The position numbers and the translations under genes were made by a program. From assembly GCA_905160935.1 (NCBI GenBank), contig CAJHZI010000705.1, forward strand, positions 1,965,001 to 2,029,000: a stretch of 64,000 nt of DNA, in the 5' to 3' direction. The notes beneath the pieces are model-generated. The model searched no databases, was not told the origin of the DNA, and saw only the letters and a list, made by a program, of their open reading frames with translations. Numbering within the stretch: the first letter of the stretch is position 1; each line of letters starts with the position of its first letter. This document shows, one piece after another, positions 24,121-34,941 of the stretch. This DNA is from Enchytraeus crypticus. Taxonomy: Eukaryota; Annelida; Clitellata; Enchytraeida; Enchytraeidae.

Positions 24121-27101
24121 CTGCCAATTTATTAATTCTATTAATTGTGGAATTAATAAATGAAAAATGCCTAATAGAAACTGTCTATTGAGAAATGTAG
24201 TTATAATAAAAACTTTATACGAAGACTCTTATTTTACGTTAAATTGAGTTTTAGAATTTTCAACTTAAATTTCATGTTTTTATTGCTATCAATGTACATG
24301 TATGGTTGCAGGTTTTCTGCTTATATCAGTATTCAATAAAAACGAATAGATATATAAATACTGTCTATTGAGAGCCAATGCTGGTTTTACAGATTTTTGT
24401 ATCGGTATATCCAGCTACGTATCAGGTCAAGATATGTATCAGCATCTCTGGGTTTAATGACTGAAAATCAAATTTAATCATTTAAATCAGGTTTAATGAT
24501 CTAAATCAGAATGGCGGGTTGCTCGATAGTATGTCAGCAACGGGACGGGCATTGAATTTGAACCTAGCACCTGCTGATCCCAAGTCATACAACTTTCCAA
24601 CAAGCCACCAGTTCAGCCCCTTTCGAGGTTGTAAAGGAAAAAATGGCCTTTAAGTTATTTGAATTTTCATAATTTCAGTCTTATATTTTCAACTCCATAT
24701 GGTTTTCAGCGAAGTTATTTATAATTTTCTTCAAGATAATATTTGTAATGCAGTATGATGTATAACTTCTATTACCCTAAACTTTCATGAGCTCTTTGAC
24801 TGTGCAATATATTACAAGACAATAACTATATGACTTTAAGTCCAACTACGTTTAAGGTTTTAAAAAAAATTCAAATAAATAAATTCATCAATCAATCGAT
24901 CAAATAATCAATCAATCTAGTGATCATTAAATTAATCAGACAAACTGTCAAGCAGTACACTATTAAATCAATCAAACAATTACTCATTAAATAAATAAAT
25001 AAATCAACACACAAATCAATCACGTCAATCATAGAACACAGAGAAACTATCAAATAAAAAACAAAAATAAATAAAGAACTATCGAACAGAGCTATGGCTC
25101 TTTTATGGTAGCCTCCTTTGTAGTGTTATTTGTTTATCTAAGTACATGCACATTCCTATTGTTTGTATAATTAGTGCTGTGATGAACAAATAAACGAAAT
25201 TAAACGAAAAATAATAATATTACTACCTTTCGCAAAAGCATAACATAATTTTTACAACATCAGAGAATTTTTCTTTAAAAAGCTGCCACAGTATTTTTAT
25301 TTTATTTATTTTATTTAAATTATTCAATCATTTCACACAATAGAGATAGAAAAGTCTCACAAAATACAGCAATTCACATGAAATGAAAAGGACACAAAGG
25401 TCCGAAGATTCTAACATGTGCCCTGATAAGAGAATAAAATAATGAAAGATTTAAGCATCACTGATCGTACCTCTGCCTGATGATCCAGAAGGCTGTCCAC
25501 AATTTCCGAGTGCCCAGCACCTGCAGCCAGTAGAAGACTGGTCGAGTTGTCCTCATCTCTAGCCTCTAGGTCTGCCTCGTACTCCAACAGCTGCAGCACG
25601 CACGCCACCTTGCCACGGGCTGACAGAGCCAATAGTGGGCTCATCCCGTCGCTGTTGGAGAGATTGACATCAGCTCTTCGGTCGATGAGCTCTTGAACCG
25701 TTTCCTCGTGACCGTTTAAGGAAGCAACAAGAAGAGCGCCTGCACCAAATAATACGCAGTCTTCTCTTCAGTGCACTGCCAAGTGGCTGGTTTAAGGTAC
25801 ATATTCATAATCAAAGTCTGCTTTCTCGCTTCATAAGATCACTCCTTAGATCAACAAGTTAATCCCTTGACAATGTCTAAGCCTTATGTAGCTTATACAA
25901 AATTATAGTGAAATTAGCACTCATGATGATATCTCTCTCTTAGTGCACTGCCTACTGGCAGGTCCATGTTATATAACATCTCCACTCTTCTCGGTCTTCT
26001 GCTTTTCAAATCTTGTCTACATATGAATGAAACTTTAAACTCTCTAGTAATAGGCTACTCATTCTTGTTATTAGGCCTATATACATTTTCTTGGGGTTTC
26101 AGCTTATGACGATGGTAACTGTCTCTAAATAACAGAAGTTTAAATCGTGGAGTTAGGTAATTGGAAGCGTTTAAATTGTGGCTATGTAGAAGAATGGAGT
26201 AGATCAATTGGACTGAAAAAAGTACGGCGAAGAAGTGCTAAATAGGATTGGCATAAATAGACAATGGATAAATATCATAAAGAATAGAAGGGCTAGATAT
26301 GCTATGTCCTGAGACGGAAAGATTAACATGCATATTGTATGCCTACATATAAGTTCTTATTGTTAGTTCTAATTTACGTTAATAAAAAGTGCCTCTTCAA
26401 AGGATATATATTTAATAAATTGCATATATTAAAAATAGTTCGATTTTTAAATTTTGCATGTCTTATGTGCATATTCATGCCTAGTTTTGTGGTGACATGT
26501 GATGGAAGACGTCCCCTGACATCATCCTTGTATGAGGAAACGGGCGTTAATCTCCGGGAAACTACTAACAATAAGAGTTATTTTTTTACTATCTCGAGAA
26601 TCTGCGTAACTGTGTAATTCATGAGGTGATCTTTGAACAATTTGGCTATTTGCTGTACGTATAGAACGATTTTTTCGTGTACTATAGTCTTTAAAGTTTT
26701 ACATCAAAGGTATTGGTTGCTGTTACTAATAAGATGCTGAGAAGTTTGTTGCTATACAATCCTAGTGTAGACATGATCTGGATTCACTGGTATGGAAACA
26801 GCGATATCACTAAATTACTACTTAGCCATATTGCTACATTTAATTCATTCCAGATTTATTCAGGATTAGAATAATATGGAAGAAATATCGTACTATCTGA
26901 AATTGGAAGCAGTCATTTCTTAATTTTGTGGAGACCAACTGCATAGAGTTTTTATGTTGGCTGTAGTAAGATATGTAGATGTAAGAGATTGCAATTGCAT
27001 AAATTAGCGGATACCATCCTAATTTGAAATAATTTAGCGCAATAAAAATAAATTCGCAATCTTTAAAAAAATTCATCCTACTTTAAACTCAATGAAGCTC
27101 T

Positions 27102-27152
<51 letters not shown>

Positions 27153-29461
27153 CTATTAATAATAAAGGTTTAACATCAATTTCCTCGTACAGGGATGATG
27201 TCAGGGACGTCCACATGAACATCAACAGACTTACTTGTGTTATCGCTGTTAACGGCGTTGATGTTGGCTCTGTTCTGGCACAACAGTATCACAGTAGACG
27301 TGTGTCCCTGCTCTGCCGCCAACCACAACGGGGTGCATCCCACCCTTGTCTCGCTGTCTATCTCAGCCCCTTTCTCCAGTAGCAACTCAACAGTGGCCTG
27401 ATGCCCCTGTTCCGCGGCAGCATGAAGTGGCGTTGCTCCTAGATTGTCCCTCGAGTTAATCGCAGCCCCGCATGAGATCAAATATTCGACGACATCGCTG
27501 TGATTGTTCTTAGAGGCAGCCCACAGTGGGGATTCCCCATCGTTGTCCTTAACGTCAAGTTCGGATGCATTTTTAAGGAGCAGCTTGACGATTTCGAGAT
27601 GGCCTTCAGATGCAGCCTCGCACAAGGCAGTGCTGCCGTCGTTGTGTCTGTAGTTTGGATCGGCCTTGCCTTGCTCCAGAAGTGTTCTAACGATTTCTAT
27701 GTGTCCATTGTAGGTGGCGGCAAATAGAGGAGTTACACCGCTGTCATCTGGCGAATTCACCTTTGTAAATTTCAGAAAATATACTAAATTATACTACATT
27801 TTACAATTTAATATTTGTTACCAGGGTTGTTGTACATACAAGTCCCTTTTGTTCAAGTCCAAGTCAAGTCCAAGTCCTCGAGGCTCAAGTCAAAGTCCAA
27901 GTCCAAGTCCTTGAGGCTCAAGTCCACGTCCAAGTCCTTGAGAATCAAATCTACATGTAGGTCACCATTGATTTATAGTAATATGATTATAATAGCTGCA
28001 TTAGGAAGTAAAATGTAAACAATGAAAAATTGTAAAAAATGTGAAGTTGTTACTGAAGTTGTAAGCGATAAACGGTAGTTTAAATTTTAAATCACTTAAG
28101 AAAGAAATATGAAATCAACCTGGTACTAATCTCCAAAAGCAACAAGTCCGCGAAATGAAATAAAGGAGAACAAAAGGAATTTTAACATTCTATCAGTAAA
28201 TCATGGTTAGAGCTACAGTTACTTATGAATACATTTAAAATGAGTTACTTAACTTACTATATAGTTATAAACCTTGTAATGCTTTTATGCGTCAAGAAAT
28301 AAGTTATTTCAACATGCTTCCTTTGCATTTAAGAAATACAAGTGATGAAAGTGTTCTATCAGATAATTTGCATCTATGCGGATTCATAATTAGTCGCCCT
28401 GACTGAATACACGTTCCACTGCTGCACTTACAGCTGGAACAGCAAGGACGTGCATTGCATGCATTTAAACCTTATTAATGACTCATGGAACAGTAGGCCT
28501 AACAAATGACCGTGCTGCAGACTGCAGATGCTGTTACTATAAGAGCGTGTCTTACGTACTAGCCCTACTGGCATCTTATCATCTGTCTCTATCCAACATG
28601 TGTTGCTGATAAAGATATTTAGAATCAGAGTTGACCAGGGTGAAACCCTGAGAGGAGAGGGGTACATTCTCATATTACTTGTGAACACATAAAGTCATAG
28701 GCAAAGGCGGGAATGAACAATGATTGTATAGGGGCCTATAGGAGCAGAGTGTGGATATAAATGACGATATAGTTGATACAGGATGTCATGAGTCACCACG
28801 CCCCCCCCCCTGTCTTACTCCATTCAATCGTATTCACTTTGAAACTGTTAACCTTGAGACATGCTTAGGGCATTAAATAATAAAGAAATACAAAGACAAC
28901 TAAATTCTGAAATTAATGTTGGATATAATTTTGTTTAAGCTACTTAAATCTTGATTGAGATAGTCTCTGCCAAAATCCATGGGGGGATTTATCCCTCATA
29001 TCCCCCCATTCGCTACGCCCATGTCTATGCTTACAGTTTTTCAAAAATTTAATTAATTTCTAGAAATAAACACGTGTTTAGAAAACAACACAGGATCTAC
29101 AGTGTGACCAAATATTTTCAGAAATTCAACAAATGTTTGCACTGACAATGTATCCAGTAGTTTAACCGTTTTAATAAATTGCTACGATTTTCTATGTGTT
29201 CAAGTCCTCATCACCCAAGTCCAAGTCCAAGTCCTTGAGGTTCAAGTCCAGGTCCGAGTCCAAGTCCTCAAAATCTGAACTTAAGTCCAGTTCAAGTCTA
29301 AGTCCAAGTCCTAGTCCATACATCACTATTTGTTACATTTTTATGTATCAGTTAAAATTCAGCCTTAGGTATCCCAGAAATCGTACCTAAGCAGAAATGT
29401 ACCTAAGTGCATAAAATGTACAAAAATCGAACAAAAGACAAATCAATCATATATCTACCTA

Positions 29462-29506
<45 letters not shown>

Positions 29507-29520
29507 TATATATATATACA

Positions 29521-29557
<37 letters not shown>

Positions 29558-32500
29558 CAATCAATAAATGTAAATAGAACAATTATTACTAATCCTAACA
29601 GTTAGTACCTCTGCTCCTCGTTCAATCAGTCTCTCCACCACGTGACCACGCCCCTCGAATGCGGCCACACGCAGAGGCGAGACTCCTCCCAGAACCTTCG
29701 ACTCCAGGTCCGCTCCGTGCTCCAGCAGAATGTCCAGAATACTGTGAAGTCGCTCTGTTCATATCATGCGGTAGAGTCATTTGATCAATCAATAACCACA
29801 TCATCAAATTTATAGTACTAATTGTGTTTTTACTACTACTAATAGTTATACTACTTCCACATTCCGTTTTAGGTTGAAAAAACATCTCTTCCCACCATTG
29901 ATTTTTTCATCTTGCCTGACTGTTTTTTGATCACCGGATCGACACCGTTTAGGATCTTTTTCTTTCGCTTCAGCACATGTTTTTTAGATCGTTTTGGGTG
30001 AATCGATTTGTAGTGACATGTGATGGGGACGTCCCTGACATCATCCTTGTATGAGGAAACAGACGTTAAACCATTATTATTATTATTATATAATATTAAT
30101 ATAGTAAGCCTATACATATTCAAAATTGAGTTACTAAGATATGAGCATTAAGCAAGCACATTTCCCAATTTCTGTATAATGAAAGCAGCTAAGGAAAATT
30201 TAAAAGGACAGGTAAGTTTTAAAATGAGGCGCTATGATCTCGGTCACGACAACATAAAATAGGGTTTTTGTTGCTACAAACAACAATAAGGACCAGAGAG
30301 GAACAGAAACATCAAATAAACTAACTAGCATTTGAGGGTTGTTCGCATTGAACCCCCACTAATCCCTGAAAAGCTGCCTCCCAGAGCGCGGTCCTTCCGG
30401 AATTGTCTTTAGCATTGACGTCCACCTTGGACTTGGACTCCAGCAGTAGTTGGACGATAGTGAAGTGTTTTCCTGTAACAGCAGCCAGTAATGGAGTCAC
30501 TCCCTCCTTATCCTTGATATTGGGATCAGCGCCAGCCTCGAGTAGCAGATGACAGCATTTGTAATGACCTAAATATATCACAGTTTCACATTATATTATA
30601 GATATCATTATTCCATTATTATTATAACATTATATTACAGAGAATATTATATCATATTTCATAATTACTACAGTATAATACTATATTACAATCCCCTAGT
30701 TGTGTCCGTGTTGTTTGAAGATTAGAACAACCGTTAATTGCACGTGTCGTAGAAGGCGACTAAAGCTTTAAGATCCAAACCAACGTCTGAAATGGCATTC
30801 CGTTGGTGATCGCCTAGGCTCTAGAAATTGCTACAAAATTTTCTAAAACGAATGGAAGAGAATTTGATATGATATGGGACAAAGAGGAGTGGAGAAGGTC
30901 CATTTGTATCCCGACACTAGTTAAACTGGGATTAAAGGGAAGAAAAAAAAAAAGAAGAAGAAAACATTATATTACAGGTCACGTTATATAAAATTCTATT
31001 ATTATAACATTATAATATAGATATTATAATACAACGTTCTATTATTGCCACAATATTGAGCTACAAATGCCATACCTTTTCTAGCAGCAGCCTGAAGTGG
31101 CGTAGCTCCAAAATTGCTACAAGAGTTAACGATAGCGCCGGCTCTCAGCAGGATTGGCACAATGGTATTGTGGCCTGCCTCACAAGCTAGATGTAATGAG
31201 GTCGATCCCTCGTTCTGCCTCTTACCCACATCAGCGTTGTTATTTATCAAAGCCCTCACTACCTGAACGTTAAGCAAATCCAACAGCTAGATTATTATGA
31301 TGATATCTATGGCTATACTCATCATGATATCTATAGCTTTTGTCAGCATATTGTATAATCGTTAGCAGTTTGGTAAATTACTCGTTTATTGATTATGCCT
31401 ACATATGAGATTGTTACACTAATATATGGAGGTAAATAGATGATGTACGATTAATGGATCATCTATGGGTAATGCAATCTGTTCTCTTCTCTCTACCTCC
31501 CCCCCCTCTCTCTCTCCCTCTCTCTCTCTCTATTTCTCTGATGTTCTGCTGAGTGAAATGTCCAAGGTATGGAATCCTACCTAAATTTTCTCCCGTAGTT
31601 TGAACAATCTGTTTATTTACAAGTTCATCAAAAAAGAGAAATTTTCAATGACTCCTGATTATCACTCATGCTATCTAATTATCACAAATGTTCGGCCTTT
31701 TCTACAAAATCTCAATGTAGACTCATCTTGATACAATTTGGTTTCCGATGTGATTTTTCATTGTCTTCCCCAGTAATTGTTTATTTACCTGTTACAATAT
31801 TATATATTACGGTGGATCTATTCTGCAGTGGCGCACAAAACGGGTTTGACTTAACTATTACACAAACTATGAGTCAACTCTTGTAATTAGCACCAGAGGC
31901 TTTCCTCTCCTGTGGTCTGTGTCGAAAAAACACAATTTAGTAGGGTACCGTACTATGGTACGGTACCCCCCCCCCCCCAAGTTTGATTTTCAGGAATTTT
32001 GTGACGCAAACTTTGTCATCGCTTTTATGGGGAAGACGCCCTTGATTTGCACAGAGCAACTAAATATCTTAACGATTAATTTTTTTATCAATATGTGAGA
32101 ATATCTAATATTGTACATGTTGTAAATCCCACTTGATGATTAGGCTTATCTGCCGAAAAGTAATAATCGTCGAAGTGGGGGCCACTCAGCCACTGATTAA
32201 TTTAGATGACTGACGTAATACTTGTACAATATGTAGATAAAGTGTGGGTCTATTTTTGATGCTTTGTCATGATAAACTCTTGCATAGAAGAGATTGAGAT
32301 TTTTAAGTGTTGTTTAATTCATTTTCATTTATAATTATATAACAGACACAAAGCATTTGTTGTATATAAGCAAGATAATGTGAGTCATTTACTGTTCCAT
32401 ATTCAACCAAATTGAAAGATAAAGCGCTTAGATTTGTGTTATAATTTTATAACATCTTCGCACGAAAAAGATTGTCCACAATTATGTAATATACAACACA

Positions 32501-34895
32501 CAACTGATACATAATATTATCATTGACTCCAAAGCTAATGCATATTGGCAGGTATTAGGATTCGTAATGTAGCAAAACCGAAACTGTCATCGACAGAATA
32601 CAAATACATGTATCTTAAAAATAAAGAACACATTTAAGAGAAATTTTCATCTATAATGACATCTGCAATGCTTAATACTACAAGCTTAACCATTAGGCAA
32701 TTATTTATTTATTCGGTAATACAATGCCATTCTAAGAAGATTTAACTTTCGATTTCTCACCCGAGGGCGGTATTAGGGACGTCTCAAGTGTACAGCTACA
32801 ATCAGTTCTACGTAAAGTTCATACATATTAAATTATACATAATAAATTATACATAATAAATTATACATAATAAATTATACATAATAAATTATACATAATA
32901 AATTATACATAATAAATTATACATAATAAATTATAATTATCTCTTACCTCTTCGTTACCAGACTCAGATGCGACATGCAGAGCAGTTTGACCTTTGTAAT
33001 TAGTGCTCTGAACATCTGCTCCAGCCTTTACTAAGACCTCTACCATCCTTTCTGAACCATCTTTTCCGACCATGTGTAGGGCAGTTACTCCGTTGTTATC
33101 TTTGGCATTAACGCTGATCTCCTCCGTCGCCAGTAACCTTTCCACAATTTCCTCATACCTCTCTCCGGCAGCGATAATCAGCGCATTTTGGCCAACGTTG
33201 TTCATGGCATTCACATTGGCATGCCTCTCTACCAGCAAGGTCACAATGTCTGAATGCCCGGAGAAGGATGCGACAAGAAGAGGAGTTGCCCCTTCTTTGT
33301 CCTTAGCATTAACATCCGCTCCTTTCTCCAGAAGAATCTCAACCATGTCTCTATACCCAGAGCCGGATGACGCAATCAACGCAGTCTTACCGTCATTGTC
33401 TCTTCCATTGACGTCGGCACCACTTTTGAGCAGCTCCTCCACCACTGCCACGTGACCCCGATGTGAAGCCGCCACCAGGGGGTTTCGAGTTGTGGCCGCG
33501 TTGGACGGGGGGTTAACCAAAGCTCCTGCCTCAAGCAGTAGCTTCACGACCTCGAGGTGACCGTCTAGAGCTGCCAGACGAATGGGAGTGTTACCGTGGT
33601 TGTCTGCGGCGTTGACGTCGGCGTAGCGCGAGATGAGCTCGGACGTGATCCCGGCGTCACCACGGTGAGCGGCGGCGAGCAGCGCCGTCCTACCGTCGTT
33701 GAGCGAGGCGTTGACGTTAGCGCCGCTATCTAGCAGCGCCTGATGGAATAGCAAGTAATTAGCATCTATTTTGTTTAGTCTCAATTATTCTCCCAATTAA
33801 CATTGTTTATTATCAATCATTCTCTCTCTCCCTCTTTTTGTGCACTGCCTACTGATAGGTCCACGGTGTATAATGCTTCCACGCTTCTCTGTCTTCCCGT
33901 TTCCTCTTCGTGTTCATATATGAGTGGATCTTTAAGTCATCTAAATCATCTATCAGTTATTATGAAGAGAAGATAATAATCGTTATCGAAGAAAAAGAAA
34001 GTATCAAATTGAGTAAATTATTAATAGTAATCAATATTTATTAATTTACAGTTATAAATCCACTATTAATGTTTAGTATTCATTTTAAATTATTAACTTA
34101 ATTAATGTGTAATTAATAATTAGGTATTTACTATGGTTGATGATAGCGCCGTAATTTGATTGAATAAAAACTACTCTTGCGGGCGCTTATTGCTCAATTA
34201 TCCATTTATTTCTGTATTATTGTATGTATGAATCTTAGTGCATTAGTCGCCTTCTGCGACACGTGCAGTCACTGGTTGGACAATTCTTCAAACAATCCGG
34301 ACACAACACGGGGAATTAACTACATCATTAACAAATGATACTAATTAATAAACCTTTACGATTTCCAGATGTCCCTCGTTAGCAGCAGACCACAGCGGCG
34401 TCTTCCCGTCGTTTAGCCTACCGTTGATATCCGCCCCACTGCGGATTAGGGCCACCACACTGGCCCTGTGGCCCATGTCGACAGCGGCCTGTAGAGGGGT
34501 TCTGTTGTAGACACTGACTCTACTCCTCCTGGGATTGGCTTGAGCCCCGTGCTTCAGCAGCAGCTGTACAGCCTCTGTATGACCGCTGAAAGCTGCGTGG
34601 CGTAGGGGCGTTAGACCCTTCTGGTCGGCATCGTCTACCTGTGCTCCATTCTAAAGCAATATAAACGAATGTATGAATGGATGGATTGTTTTCTCAAGGA
34701 ATGACGCCCCTGCCCAGTAAATGTGAGTCGAAGCAGAGGAAGGCATAGGGGCACACCCTGTCATATGTAGCATCCCCCAAGAATAATGGGATATCATGAT
34801 TTGAAGACCCATCATACGTCGACATGAAAAGAAAACAGAAGACAGAGAAGAGTGGAAGAGTTATGTATCATGGACCTGCCAGTGCGCAGTGCAAT

Positions 34896-34941
<46 letters not shown>

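Noticed and set aside
33072-33455. Plus-strand open frame of 127 codons
   Set aside because: Antisense shadow of ankyrin exon 3; no independent resemblance.
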